Of a stretch of DNA of 64,000 bases, positions 13,965 to 23,129 are shown piece after piece. The translations under genes were made by a program, and so were the position numbers. The stretch is taken from contig SVOS01000003.1 in NCBI GenBank assembly GCA_015066245.1, forward strand, positions 1 to 64,000, in the 5' to 3' direction. A model generated the notes under the pieces. It had not been told where the DNA came from and ran no database searches. It saw only the letters and a program-made list of their open reading frames with translations. The DNA comes from Oscillospiraceae bacterium (GTDB lineage: Bacteria > Bacillota > Clostridia > Oscillospirales > Acutalibacteraceae). Each line of letters begins with the position of its first letter. The first letter of the stretch is position 1.

Positions 13965-16646
13965 ATGAAAACAAAAACAATGTCTAAACGTGTTATTTCA
14001 GTAGTTTTGGCAGCTCTTGTAATTATTTCTGTATTTACTGTGCTTCTTACTACTACTGCAAATCACGCAGAGGCAAAATCAGGCGATGAGGTTGTAGGTA
14101 CAAAAACCTTTAACTCTACATTTTACGATTACTATTACGATTCAGAGTTAGCCGGTTCTTCTATTCTTCAGGGTGTATCTCAGTCTTACACCAATGAAGC
14201 ATACCACACACTTAATAATGCTGCTTCCGATTATTATGAAAATGCAGGGGTTAAGTATCCTGTTTATTTCGGTAATTTCTACAAGCAGGATGTAAACACT
14301 GTTTTTGACTATACTCAGAAGCCGACTGAGCTTTACAACTTTACTTGGTCTGCTAATCTTGCTAATCGTTCAAATCCTAATGCTGTTGTAGCCGGCATTT
14401 ATTCTCAGAATCTTTTGGATGGCACCCTTGCTCAGGATACTGCGTCAGGTTCTGTGAAGGTTCCTTATTTTGACAAAGAGTGGCTCACAAAGGACGTTGA
14501 GCTTCAGGCAATGGTTCTTAACTTCTCTTTCAGCTACGGCAACACCAACATGACTATGCCTTATACAGATGGCGATCCCACAGGTGCTGATACTTTCAGA
14601 CTTTTTGAAGTTATTGAACCCGGCACAAACTATTACTTTGCAGAACGCACATCTGCAAGCGGTTCTGACTGCAACGTGCTTTCAGACAATCTTTATTCCG
14701 GTGTTGAGGATACACAGATTGGTATCAACTTCAAGTTTGAAAGCTGGGGTATGCCCGACAAAATGTCAGTAAATATCCTTACACCAAACGGCGAGACAGT
14801 TTCTGTTCCTATGAATGCTGATGCTCCCAACAAGTCATTCTGGCTTATTATTGACAAGAACAACTCCGCAACATCTGCTCTTTACAACCAGCTTACCGCT
14901 AAAGGCAAGACAACCAAGCTCGGTGCAGTGTACGAGGAGCTTAATTTCCCCTTTGATGTAATTGACAACAACGGCATTACATACTATCAGTTCTCAACTC
15001 GTGAGTATAATTACGACATCAACAATACCCTCAAGGATGAGAATGATAAGTTATCGGGTGTTACAACAAAGCAGAACAATATCTATTTTGATGGCTCCGA
15101 TTGGGCAACCCGCTCTGAAGGTGTAAGAGACTGGAACTTTGAAGAACTCTCAGGTACCGGTGCAGAGTGGACTTATGACAACGATATGGGCGATGGTTTC
15201 TTCCCCAACAATGCCACAGACCCCGATTCCAGCGCTGTTGGCGATTATGATTACAAAGCTAAGCGCGACCTTAAGTACGGCTATGCAGTAAAATACGAAA
15301 TCCCCTTTACACTTTCCTCTAATGGTCTTGTTCTGGACAAAGAAGGCAACGAAGTTCCCATCAGCTTTGAGTTTATGGGTGACGATGACCTTGTTGTTTA
15401 CATTGATGATGAGCTGGTTCTTGATATGGGCGGTGCTCACAAGATGGCAAAGGGCAAAATCGACTTCTCTACAGGTAAAGCTACCGTAACAACAGGTACA
15501 GTAACAGATATTGACAGCAGAGAAGCAACAGGCGACCCCCTTAACACTCGTATGAGAGAATCTCTTAACCAAGAATACACTCAGAGCAACGGTATTCTGG
15601 CTGATTTTATTGCAAATAATAACACATATAATCCTGCAGTAACTCATAAGATGACAATCTACTATGTTGAGCGCGGTATGTTTAACGCAAACGCATATAT
15701 CCGTTTTAATCTTCCTGTAAGTTCTTCTGTATATGTTGAGAAAGAAGCTGATTATTCTGCACTTACCGAAGAGCAGAAGGCAGGTTTTGCAGACGATGAG
15801 TTTACATACAACTTCAAGCTCACAACAATCAATGGTGAGGATATTGCTGAGTATACAGACGCTCTTTGGAATACAATCACAAACATCGACAAAGCAAACG
15901 TAAATGGTGATACATATACATTTACTCTTAAAGCAGGCGAGAGCGTAGAGTTTGGCAACATTCCCGCAAATATAGGTTATATTATTTCTGAGAATGAATG
16001 TGCTGATTATAGCTTAGCTGCAATCTACAAGCAGGATATGAACAATCTGGATGCAGAACCTTCCAAGCTTGATTCTGCATTTGTAGGTGGAGTTACAGAC
16101 GGCAGAGGTAATGTTAAGTATAAGTTTGTAAATGCTGCTAATGAAATTCCTACAACTACAGTAGCTCCCACAACAGAGGCTCCTACCACAGAAGCTCCTA
16201 CAACAGAGGCTCCTACAACAGTAGCTCCCACCACTGAGCCTACAGAAGCCCCCACAACAGAGGCTCCCACAACAGAAGCTCCTACAACAGAGGCTCCCAC
16301 AACAGAAGCTCCTACCACAGAAGCTCCTACAACAGAAGCTCCCACAACAGAAGCTCCCACAACAGAGGCTCCTACAACGGAAGCTCCTACAACAGAGGCT
16401 CCCACAACAGAGGCACCAACAACAGAGGCTCCTACAACAGAAGCTCCTACAACAGAAGCTCCTACAACAGAAGCTCCCACAACTACTGCTGAGCCTGCAA
16501 CAATGGAGGTTACAGAGCCCACAACTCTGCCCAAGCCTGACGTTCCCAAAACAGGCGACAGCAACCTTCACGTTATTGCAATCATCGTAGCAGTAATGGG
16601 TATTTCAGCTTGTGTATGTCTTAAGAAAAAACTTACAAACAAATAA
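13965..16646 (+). CDS. Sortase-type surface protein with fibro-slime domain and PTTEA stalk
   Basis: The 893-residue protein starts at ATG 13965 behind GAGGTGG; the track start is five codons upstream. A signal peptide covers residues 1 to about 38. A fibro-slime domain spans roughly 330-585, with FMGDDDLVVYIDDELVLDMGG and YVERGMFNANAYIRFNLP. A Greek-key/SpaA-like domain follows (about 590-700), then a PTTEA stalk (about 728-842). The C-terminus holds VPKTGDS at about residue 859, a hydrophobic span and KKKLTNK, a sorting signal in which Val replaces the usual Leu of LPXTG. It is probably covalently wall-anchored with its head held out by the stalk. No sortase is in the window. The giant protein at 47981 shares the fibro-slime domain. 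Confidence 0.88.
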   Translation: MKTKTMSKRVISVVLAALVIISVFTVLLTTTANHAEAKSGDEVVGTKTFNSTFYDYYYDSELAGSSILQGVSQSYTNEAYHTLNNAASDYYENAGVKYPVYFGNFYKQDVNTVFDYTQKPTELYNFTWSANLANRSNPNAVVAGIYSQNLLDGTLAQDTASGSVKVPYFDKEWLTKDVELQAMVLNFSFSYGNTNMTMPYTDGDPTGADTFRLFEVIEPGTNYYFAERTSASGSDCNVLSDNLYSGVEDTQIGINFKFESWGMPDKMSVNILTPNGETVSVPMNADAPNKSFWLIIDKNNSATSALYNQLTAKGKTTKLGAVYEELNFPFDVIDNNGITYYQFSTREYNYDINNTLKDENDKLSGVTTKQNNIYFDGSDWATRSEGVRDWNFEELSGTGAEWTYDNDMGDGFFPNNATDPDSSAVGDYDYKAKRDLKYGYAVKYEIPFTLSSNGLVLDKEGNEVPISFEFMGDDDLVVYIDDELVLDMGGAHKMAKGKIDFSTGKATVTTGTVTDIDSREATGDPLNTRMRESLNQEYTQSNGILADFIANNNTYNPAVTHKMTIYYVERGMFNANAYIRFNLPVSSSVYVEKEADYSALTEEQKAGFADDEFTYNFKLTTINGEDIAEYTDALWNTITNIDKANVNGDTYTFTLKAGESVEFGNIPANIGYIISENECADYSLAAIYKQDMNNLDAEPSKLDSAFVGGVTDGRGNVKYKFVNAANEIPTTTVAPTTEAPTTEAPTTEAPTTVAPTTEPTEAPTTEAPTTEAPTTEAPTTEAPTTEAPTTEAPTTEAPTTEAPTTEAPTTEAPTTEAPTTEAPTTEAPTTEAPTTEAPTTTAEPATMEVTEPTTLPKPDVPKTGDSNLHVIAIIVAVMGISACVCLKKKLTNK
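16150..16490 (+). repeat. 15-base tandem repeats encoding the PTTEA stalk
   Basis: About 20 units of a CCTACAACAGAAGCT-like 15-mer encode PTTEA, with synonymous changes (CCC/CCT, ACC/ACA, GAG/GAA) and two variant units (PTTVA, PTTEPTEA). The near-identity suggests slippage-driven length change. Long antisense ORFs across it come from the repeat composition. Confidence 0.95.
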
Positions 16647-16654
16647 TTAAAGCA

Positions 16655-16686
16655 AATCCCCTGACATAAACTGTCAGGGGATTTTT
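16655..16686 (+). terminator. Terminator after the fibro-slime gene
   Basis: AATCCCCTGACA and TGTCAGGGGATT form a perfect 12-bp stem followed by TTTT. Confidence 0.9.
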
Positions 16687-16726
16687 ATGCAAAAAAAGCA
16701 GGCTCTTAAAGAACCTGCAAATAATA

Positions 16727-16939
16727 TTAAAGTGTAAAATCTTCCTTGTTATAGCTGTCTAAAACCTGAAGATTGATTTTTCGCATAGTTGGATTGTATT
16801 CAAATTTGCTGCATTTACCTTTTGCGTTAATGCTTTTTTTAGCTTTGCAAAACTGAGTGTTGCTTTCTGTGATACAGTGCTGGCAGTATTCGCATTTAGT
16901 GATGATATTTGCACCGAAAAGCCTTTTTGAATTAACCAT
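16727..16939 (-). CDS. Small four/five-cysteine protein (zinc-ribbon-like, conserved in Clostridia)
   Basis: The 70-residue protein contains CEYCQHC, then a single Cys in FCKAKKS and another in GKCSKFEYNPTMR. This pattern matches small clostridial proteins of unknown function in which the cysteines probably bind zinc or a metal cluster and the tail reads FxYdPxxR. There is no signal peptide or membrane segment. It is divergently transcribed from the laccase-domain gene with about 100 bases between them. Its role is unknown. Confidence 0.75.
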   Translation of the reverse strand: MVNSKRLFGANIITKCEYCQHCITESNTQFCKAKKSINAKGKCSKFEYNPTMRKINLQVLDSYNKEDFTL

Positions 16940-16993
16940 AATTCTTCATCCTCGATAATATTATATATTTATGATATCACATAAAACCTGCTC

Positions 16994-17022
16994 TTGCAAG
17001 TTATTTTATGCTGTAGTACAAT
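16994..17022 (+). promoter_or_regulatory. Promoter of the laccase-domain gene
   Basis: TTGCAA (16994-16999) and TACAAT (17017-17022) with a 17-base spacer, directly before the GAGGTGA ribosome site. Confidence 0.6.
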
Positions 17023-17039
17023 AGAAAAGAGGTGAAATA

Positions 17040-17876
17040 ATGACTTATACGCTTAATTCTGAGAATATGACACTGAAAGGAGACAAAACTCCTTATCTTG
17101 TCTACAATAAATTAGACGAAATCCCCTTTATCCGTCATGCCTTTTCTACTCGTCTGGGCGGTGTATCAAAAGGTGTCTGTGAGAGTATGAATCTTGCTTT
17201 CGGCAGAGGAGACAGCCGCGAAACTGTCCTCGAAAATTATAAACTTTTTTGTTTGAGTGCAGGCTTTGAGTATGAGAGCCTTTGCGGTTCTGTCCAGATT
17301 CATGAGGCAGTGGTCAAGGTTGTAACCGAGAAAGACCGCGGACACGGAATACTAAGAGAGCGTCAGTGGACTTCTGCTGATGCACTAATTACAAATGATA
17401 AGAATGTAACATTGGTCACTTACTATGCAGACTGTACTCCCTTGTTTTTTATAGATACAAAAACCCATGCCATTGGTCTTGCCCATGGAGGCTGGCGCGG
17501 TACAGTTGGGAAAATAGCTGTTAATACAGTCTATGAAATGACCAAGAACTTCGGCACAAATCCCCAGGACCTTATATGTGCCATTGGTCCCGTAATCGGC
17601 AAATGTTGCTACGAAATTGACTCTGCCTGTGCCGATAATTTCAAGGCACTGACAGAGATTGACAGCAGTCTGGTGTTAACTTCCAAAGCTGACGGAAAGT
17701 ATATGGCAGACCTGGCACTTACCAACAAGCTGCTTTTGATGTCTGTCGGTGTCAAAGAAGAAAACATCGAAATCTCCGACCTTTGTACCAAGTGCAATTC
17801 TTCGCTTTTGTGGTCTCACAGAGCGACAAACGGCGAGAGAGGTACCATGGCGGCTTTTATGAAAATTCTATATTAA
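17040..17876 (+). CDS. pgeF: Multicopper/laccase-domain protein (PgeF/YlmD/YfiH family)
   Basis: The 278-residue protein carries the family signatures FSTRLGGVS, ADCTPLFF and AHGGWRGT, plus CAIGPVIGKCCYEI, which place the zinc-binding His and Cys residues. Family members have been linked to purine nucleoside phosphorylase/adenosine deaminase activity and, in E. coli, to editing of mis-made peptidoglycan precursors (established knowledge). The ATG at 17040 has GAGGTGA 4 bases upstream. It is a single-gene unit that meets the pseudouridine synthase gene tail to tail. Confidence 0.9.
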   Translation: MTYTLNSENMTLKGDKTPYLVYNKLDEIPFIRHAFSTRLGGVSKGVCESMNLAFGRGDSRETVLENYKLFCLSAGFEYESLCGSVQIHEAVVKVVTEKDRGHGILRERQWTSADALITNDKNVTLVTYYADCTPLFFIDTKTHAIGLAHGGWRGTVGKIAVNTVYEMTKNFGTNPQDLICAIGPVIGKCCYEIDSACADNFKALTEIDSSLVLTSKADGKYMADLALTNKLLLMSVGVKEENIEISDLCTKCNSSLLWSHRATNGERGTMAAFMKILY

Positions 17877-17882
17877 AACACA

Positions 17883-17917
17883 AACGGACAAATCATATTG
17901 AGATTTGTCCGTTTTTT
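17883..17917. terminator. Bidirectional terminator between pgeF and the pseudouridine synthase
   Basis: AACGGACAAATC and GATTTGTCCGTT form a perfect 12-bp stem with T-run on the plus strand and A-rich flank on the other side; it overlaps the 3' end of the minus-strand gene. Confidence 0.85.
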
Positions 17918-18846
17918 GCAAACCATATATTCTTTACTTCAAATTCCTTGCCCTCAAGATACTCCATAATCGTATCCTTGCAACCTGTAAATCTAAGCTT
18001 GTAAGAATACAAAGCCTGACCCACATTTCCGTGTTTTCTGAATTCTTTACCACCGTATTTGGTATCGCCTGCAAGAGGATGTCTTAGGGATGACATATGA
18101 ACTCTTATCTGATGAGTACGGCCTGTTAAGAGCTGGCATTCAACCAATGATAAATTGTTCTTTTCGTCTATAACCTTGTATTTTGTGGCGGATTCTTTGC
18201 TGTCCTCAGCTCCTATTTTAACTTTAGTTACAGTGTTTGATTTTTCGTTTTTCTTAAGCCCGCTTTCTACAAGACCTTCTTTTTTCGTGAAAATTCCTTC
18301 ACAAAGGCAAAGATAATACTTTTCAATCTTTCTTTCTTTCATCAGCAGATTCAGTGTTTTTAGGGCGTCAGAGTTTTTTGCCGCAATAACAATACCGCCG
18401 GTGTTTCGGTCAATGCGATTAACAGTAGCAGGGGAGAAGGAATTTTCTTCTTCGGGGTTGTACTCTCCTTTATCATAAAGATAGTGCTTGACTCTTGCTA
18501 TAAGAGAGTCAAAATGATAGTCCTTATCCGGATGTACCAGCAAGCCCTGAGGTTTGTCAAGAAGCAAAATGTTTTCGTCCTCGTATACTATGCTGAGTTT
18601 TACGGGTGCCTTCATAAAGTCATAGCTTTTTGGCTTGATATCAAAAAACTCATCTTTAATATAAAATGTCAGTACATCGTTTTCTTTAAGAACATCATCA
18701 ATATTGCACTTTTTGCCGTTAAGCTTTATGCATTTGATACGGATGTATTTATACATAAGGGACTTTGGCATAGTCTTAAACTTCTTTGAAAGAAATTTGT
18801 CAAGACGCTGACCTGCATCGTTTTTGTTGATTGTTAATTCTCTCAT
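17893..18846 (-). CDS. RluA-family pseudouridine synthase (RluC/RluD-like)
   Basis: The 317-residue enzyme starts with an S4 RNA-binding domain (AGQRLDKFLSKKFKTMP). The catalytic motif is VNRIDRNTGGIVIAAKN, where the Asp in RID is the nucleophile; the usual HRLDrdTSG is altered to NRIDRNTGG but keeps the essential Asp. The downstream GRTHQIRVHMSSLRHPLAGD is the family core. It probably modifies 23S rRNA, though which uridines cannot be told from sequence. GAGG precedes its ATG, and it appears monocistronic. Confidence 0.9.
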   Translation of the reverse strand: MRELTINKNDAGQRLDKFLSKKFKTMPKSLMYKYIRIKCIKLNGKKCNIDDVLKENDVLTFYIKDEFFDIKPKSYDFMKAPVKLSIVYEDENILLLDKPQGLLVHPDKDYHFDSLIARVKHYLYDKGEYNPEEENSFSPATVNRIDRNTGGIVIAAKNSDALKTLNLLMKERKIEKYYLCLCEGIFTKKEGLVESGLKKNEKSNTVTKVKIGAEDSKESATKYKVIDEKNNLSLVECQLLTGRTHQIRVHMSSLRHPLAGDTKYGGKEFRKHGNVGQALYSYKLRFTGCKDTIMEYLEGKEFEVKNIWFAKNGQISI

Positions 18847-18986
18847 AGAATAACCTCATCACATAAATGATTATGCCGTTATTATATCAGAAAAATTACA
18901 GACTTTCAATGTATTCGGCTTTTTGTCCTGATTTGTGACAAAATATCGTAAAAATACCCAAATATTATTTTATATGTGGAAAACCG

Positions 18987-19015
18987 TTGTTAAAATGTGG
19001 AAAGCGATGTATAAT
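18987..19015 (+). promoter_or_regulatory. Promoter of the starch-binding dockerin protein
   Basis: TTGTTA (18987-18992) and TATAAT (19010-19015) with a 17-base spacer lie 34 bases before the ATG. Confidence 0.7.
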
Positions 19016-19049
19016 ATTACCAACTTACAATCTCAAAGGAGGAGATTAA

Positions 19050-22028
19050 ATGAGAATAAGCAAAAAAGTTTTAAGTCTTGTATTGACACTTTGTATGATT
19101 CTGAGTGCACTCAGCGTCATGCTCACAGTAAATGCGGCTGCAGGGGATATTTTCTATTTCCAGAAGCCTGCTGACTGGAATGACGAGATTTATGTTTATT
19201 GGTGGTCGGGCTCAGGTGCACCAAGCTGGCCAGGTGTAAAAATGACTAAAGAAAGTCCGGATTTATACTCTTTCAAAGCCTTCACCGCTTTCACTGAATT
19301 CAACATCAATGATGGCGGTGCAGAGAATGTAGACAATCCTCACCAGACCGTAAACCTTAATTTCCCCAAAAACGGTCAGATGGGTGTTGTGGGTAAATCT
19401 GCAGGCAAAAATGACTATGGCAACGAGTGCTGGAATCTTTCTTGGCAGGATGCTGTTTCTGTAGGCGTCAATGTATATGCTTCTCTTGAATCCTGTGATT
19501 TTGTAGATTCTGTAACTGTTGAGCTTTCTGTAACCGAGGTGTCAAGCGGCACCTATTCTCTCAACGGCTCGAAGGATACCGAGTTTAAAGATGGTGATAA
19601 GATTACTATCGGCAAAGAGGGCAAAGCAGGGGACAAGTTTGTTCTTGTACTTAAAGCAGGTGATGGTGTCGATGCCGTTGAAAAGACCTATACATACACA
19701 AAGACCGATTCTCCCGTAGGTGACTCTATCGTGTATTTCGATAACTCCAAATACAACTGGGAGAATGTTTATTGTTATGCTTACGGCACAAAGGAAAACG
19801 GCAAATGGCCAGGTCAGGCTATGGTTTTTGATTCAAAGTCGGGTCTTTACTACCTTACCTTTGATAACAAATATAAGTCAGAGAGTATTATATTCAACGA
19901 CGGAATTGACGGCGATACCGAAGGCTCAGAGCAATATCCTGAGTCCGGCGGACTTGCTCTTAAATCTGGACAGTGCAAGCTTTTATCGGCAGACTTACAG
20001 TGGGTTGACTACGGCAAGCCCGATTCTAAGCCATATGGTTTTGCTTATATTGCATCAGGAAGCAAATTCAGCTCAGATGCTCTTAATATTGATATTGATC
20101 TTAAAAATGCAGTAAAAGGCAGCTATTCTGTTGATGACGGTGCAGAGTTTGAGTACACAGAGCGTACGACAATCGCAATCGGTCAGGGTAAAATCGGTAA
20201 CTCGGAAATAAAGCTTACTCTAAAAGCAGAGGGTAAAGACGGTACAGTCACCGAAACCGTATTTACTTACTATAAGACCTTCAAACCTACCGTGGTCAGC
20301 TTCTATTCTCCTACCGATGGCTCTACTACAAATGCGGTGGGCGGTAATTATGCCACAAACCCCGAAATGAATCTTGGTAAATATTCCGATTCAATTACGG
20401 TTGATGGTAATCCTTCCGATTGGGACAAATCCATGCTTATTGCTCAGGGTGTTGCAAATGATGACCCCAGAGTATATATGCCATCTGCGATTCATGAGCG
20501 TTCTGTTGATACATATGCTCTTTACGCATCATGGGATAACGATAATATTTACTTTATGTGGGAGATGACAAATGTCAGCGGCATTTTAGGCGGCGACAGC
20601 ATCTTCTCTGCTCAGAAGCCCAACGGTTCTATCTGGAATCCAGGACTTCCTATGTTTATGCTTCTTAGCGTTGACCCTGCAAAGCACGCCGAGGGCAAGG
20701 CAAGAGAGCTTGATATCAAGACTAATAATTGGGTTGAATCTTCCTCAGTTTGGGAGTCAGCAATTACCTTTGATACAAATGTAGATACCTTTATTGCCTT
20801 TGACTCTGCCAACACAAACGGCGGTGCCGCTATAATTTCTCTTGACGATGAGGGCTTCTTCAACTATACTGAATCTGTTAATATAGGCAGACCAAGAAAT
20901 GACCCTGGTGTAAAGAATAACAACGGTTTTGAAATTGCCTGGGATTACGGTACTTTTTCTGATGAGATAATCGGTATTGACGGCTATGGTTCGGGTCGAA
21001 AAATCGGCGATACATATTCAGATAATTCCGATTGGGTAGATTTCTTTGATGAAGGCTATGATAGAGACGACGGCTTTATTTATGAAATCAAGGTGCCCCT
21101 TGAGCATCTCGGAATTGACAGAAAGTATATTGAAGAAAATGGCATCGGTGCAATGCTCATAACCACTTTCGGCACATCTCCTATGAACACTCTGCCTCAT
21201 GACCCTTCTTGTCTTGATAATGCCGACAAAGAGTATTCATACGAGCCTTCAACCTCTCATGAAAAAGAAGACGCAGATAAAATCACTGTTCCTCTTGCCA
21301 GAGTTGGAGCATTCCTTAAAGATACAGTGATTGAAGAGGTACCGTTAGAGCTTAACTTTGGTGCTGACAAATCCAGCGCTCAGAGCATAGGTACAGAGCT
21401 TACACTTAAGGCAGAACTTTACGGCACGGATGAAAGCTACACTGTTACCTACAAAGTAGACGACGATACCCTTGAATCTGCGAATAATTCTGCCAAGTGG
21501 ACACCTTCAGCAGTGGGAACATATCTGATTTCTGCAACTGCAAAAACCCAGAGCGGAAAAGAGGTTACAAAGTCCTTTGAGTTTGCGGTAGGGGAAGCAG
21601 TAGAGGTTATTATTCCTCCCGAGACCGACCCCTCAGAGCCCCAAAAACCCACTGCTCCAGTTGATCCCGATGTATCATCTCCGTCGGAGGACAGCAGACC
21701 CTCAGAATCAACAGACCCTTCAGAAGGTACAAAGCCCTCTGACCCTGTTGAGCCTTCTGAAACTAATCCGGGCACATCTACGCCAATTATAGTACCGGAT
21801 AACAAGGTGATGATTGGTGATGCAGACCAAAACGGCAAAATTAATATCAAAGACGCAACAACTATTCAGAAACATATTGCAAAGATAATTGACTTTGATG
21901 AGACTGCTTTAAAGAGTGCAGACGTAAATGCCGACACAAAGGTTAATATCAAGGACGCAACCGCTATCCAGAAGTTTATTGCACAGATAGAAGATGTCTA
22001 TAATATAGGAAAATGGATGGCAATTTGA
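19050..22028 (+). CDS. Secreted starch-binding dockerin protein (CBM26-CBM26-CBM74-Ig, Sas6-like)
   Basis: The 992-residue protein starts at ATG 19050 behind AAGGAGGAGA. Order: signal peptide (1 to about 30); CBM26-like module (about 32-130, Trp-rich, WSGSGAPSWPGVKM); Ig-like domain; second CBM26 (about 225-320, VYCYAYGTKENGKWPGQ); Ig-like domain; a CBM74-like module of about 340 residues (about 414-755, SDWDKSMLIAQGVANDDPRV and YFMWEMTNVSG); bacterial Ig-like domain (about 763-850); Ser/Pro/Glu linker; dockerin (about 923-985) with GDADQNGKINIKDATTIQK and ADVNADTKVNIKDATAIQK. I see no catalytic glycosidase domain, so it is a non-enzymatic starch binder. The layout resembles R. bromii Sas6 (CBM26-CBM74-BIg-dockerin) with an extra CBM26 unit, pointing to resistant-starch binding in an amylosome. 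Confidence 0.88.
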   Translation: MRISKKVLSLVLTLCMILSALSVMLTVNAAAGDIFYFQKPADWNDEIYVYWWSGSGAPSWPGVKMTKESPDLYSFKAFTAFTEFNINDGGAENVDNPHQTVNLNFPKNGQMGVVGKSAGKNDYGNECWNLSWQDAVSVGVNVYASLESCDFVDSVTVELSVTEVSSGTYSLNGSKDTEFKDGDKITIGKEGKAGDKFVLVLKAGDGVDAVEKTYTYTKTDSPVGDSIVYFDNSKYNWENVYCYAYGTKENGKWPGQAMVFDSKSGLYYLTFDNKYKSESIIFNDGIDGDTEGSEQYPESGGLALKSGQCKLLSADLQWVDYGKPDSKPYGFAYIASGSKFSSDALNIDIDLKNAVKGSYSVDDGAEFEYTERTTIAIGQGKIGNSEIKLTLKAEGKDGTVTETVFTYYKTFKPTVVSFYSPTDGSTTNAVGGNYATNPEMNLGKYSDSITVDGNPSDWDKSMLIAQGVANDDPRVYMPSAIHERSVDTYALYASWDNDNIYFMWEMTNVSGILGGDSIFSAQKPNGSIWNPGLPMFMLLSVDPAKHAEGKARELDIKTNNWVESSSVWESAITFDTNVDTFIAFDSANTNGGAAIISLDDEGFFNYTESVNIGRPRNDPGVKNNNGFEIAWDYGTFSDEIIGIDGYGSGRKIGDTYSDNSDWVDFFDEGYDRDDGFIYEIKVPLEHLGIDRKYIEENGIGAMLITTFGTSPMNTLPHDPSCLDNADKEYSYEPSTSHEKEDADKITVPLARVGAFLKDTVIEEVPLELNFGADKSSAQSIGTELTLKAELYGTDESYTVTYKVDDDTLESANNSAKWTPSAVGTYLISATAKTQSGKEVTKSFEFAVGEAVEVIIPPETDPSEPQKPTAPVDPDVSSPSEDSRPSESTDPSEGTKPSDPVEPSETNPGTSTPIIVPDNKVMIGDADQNGKINIKDATTIQKHIAKIIDFDETALKSADVNADTKVNIKDATAIQKFIAQIEDVYNIGKWMAI

Positions 22029-22054
22029 AATTTTAATATTTTTTAAATTTATTT

Positions 22055-22084
22055 GTGACCTTTCAGGCTTTTGAAACGTATATA
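22055..22084 (+). promoter_or_regulatory. Candidate ECF-type autoregulated promoter
   Basis: GTGACC (22055-22060), a 16-base spacer and CGTATA (22077-22082) match the geometry of ECF promoters such as SigW (TGAAAC-N16-CGTA). It lies just before the ECF sigma gene, where autoregulation is usual. I found no clear second copy in the window. Confidence 0.5.
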
Positions 22085-22102
22085 TATCAGGAGGGCAAAA
22101 CA

Positions 22103-22579
22103 GTGGACAAGCCCAGTGCATCTAACCCCACAATTGAATCCGCGTATCTTACCTATTCTGATATGCTTTACCGAGTTGCAGTGGCTGAGCTTCGAAATGA
22201 AGCTGAAGCCCAGGACGCAGTGCAGGATGTTTTCATCAAGTATATGTCAACAATGCCTGTTTTCAGCAACGAAGAACACACCAAAGCCTGGTTTCTCAGA
22301 GTAACAGTCAACACCTGTCATGATTACCTGAGAAAAAGAAAAGTCAGAAATCTGTATGTTGAAAATACATCAGTAACGGAAGACTCTGTGGATTCTGAAG
22401 GCAGACAAGAATTATTTGAGACACTTGCATCAATACCCGAGAAATACAAATCTACGGTTATTTTACATTGTCTTGAAGGTCTTTCTCTGCAGGAGACCGC
22501 GAAAGTTTTAGGGATTTCTCTCTCAGCGGCTAAGATGCGACTGTCCCGAGCCCGCGAAGCCTTGAGAAAGGAGGAATAA
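22103..22579 (+). CDS. ECF-family RNA polymerase sigma factor
   Basis: The likely start is GTG 22103 with AGGAGGG about 8 bases upstream, giving 158 residues; the track start at 22055 falls in the promoter. Region 2 is seen in LTYSDMLYRVAVAELRNEAEAQDAVQDVFIKY and FLRVTVNTCHDYLRK; region 4 in LQETAKVLGISLSAAKMRLSRAREAL. The two-region layout without regions 1 and 3 defines the ECF class. The next gene begins one base after the stop and encodes a membrane protein with anti-sigma layout, so the pair probably senses an envelope signal. Confidence 0.9.
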   Translation: MDKPSASNPTIESAYLTYSDMLYRVAVAELRNEAEAQDAVQDVFIKYMSTMPVFSNEEHTKAWFLRVTVNTCHDYLRKRKVRNLYVENTSVTEDSVDSEGRQELFETLASIPEKYKSTVILHCLEGLSLQETAKVLGISLSAAKMRLSRAREALRKEE

Positions 22580-22580
22580 G

Positions 22581-23108
22581 GTGTTCAGCCAAAACCAACT
22601 TGACGCCTACAAGAATATCAAAGCACCTGACGAGCTTTTTGACAAAATCAAAAGCACAAAACCCCGCAAGAAGCCCTTGTATCTGATACCTGTTGCAGCG
22701 TCCCTTGCAGCTTGTTTTGTGATTTTGTTCTGTACAGTTTTCTTACAGAGCAAAGACTACAAGCCCAATGTACTTGTAAACGGACAGAAACTGGATTCTT
22801 CGGTGGTGTTCTATGACGTCAGCCCAGCTGACCTTATGGAATCTCGCACGATGCCAAAGCTCAGCGTGCCTGTGTTCATTGAGGCTCAGGAAAAGACAGA
22901 GATAACAGTGTCCGAGGGTGTAGTTAAGTCTGATGACTTGCAGAAAGAAACCGTCACAATACACAATGCATCTACTGTTTATTGGGAAATTGAACAAACC
23001 GTTCCTTTTCCTCAGTGCACAATGACTCTTAAGTCAGCTTCGGGAACAACAGTTATAACCCTTACGCAGAACGAAACAGACGGTAGCTATACCGCCAAAA
23101 TTAATTAA
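22581..23108 (+). CDS. Putative membrane anti-sigma factor
   Basis: This 175-residue protein starts at GTG 22581 behind AAGGAGGAATAAG. The first 40 residues are cytoplasmic and charged (DELFDKIKSTKPRKK), followed by one membrane helix (LIPVAASLAACFVILFCTVFL) and an outside domain of about 110 residues with beta-strand character. This layout, with position directly after the ECF sigma gene, is typical of an anti-sigma factor. No zinc-finger (ZAS) motif is visible in the N-terminus. The outside domain would be the sensor; its ligand is unknown. Confidence 0.7.
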   Translation: MFSQNQLDAYKNIKAPDELFDKIKSTKPRKKPLYLIPVAASLAACFVILFCTVFLQSKDYKPNVLVNGQKLDSSVVFYDVSPADLMESRTMPKLSVPVFIEAQEKTEITVSEGVVKSDDLQKETVTIHNASTVYWEIEQTVPFPQCTMTLKSASGTTVITLTQNETDGSYTAKIN

Positions 23109-23129
23109 ATTTTAAAGGAGTTCACGAAA

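Noticed and set aside
15150-15647. 165-residue minus-strand ORF inside the fibro-slime gene
   Set aside because: Antisense to a well-supported secreted protein, with no start signals and no domain; the plus-strand frame has clear family motifs.
16014-16571. Two long minus-strand ORFs (185 and 179 residues) across the PTTEA repeat
   Set aside because: They are low-complexity antisense shadows (CCRS and VVGAS repeats) created by the 15-base repeat; no ribosome site or promoter supports them.
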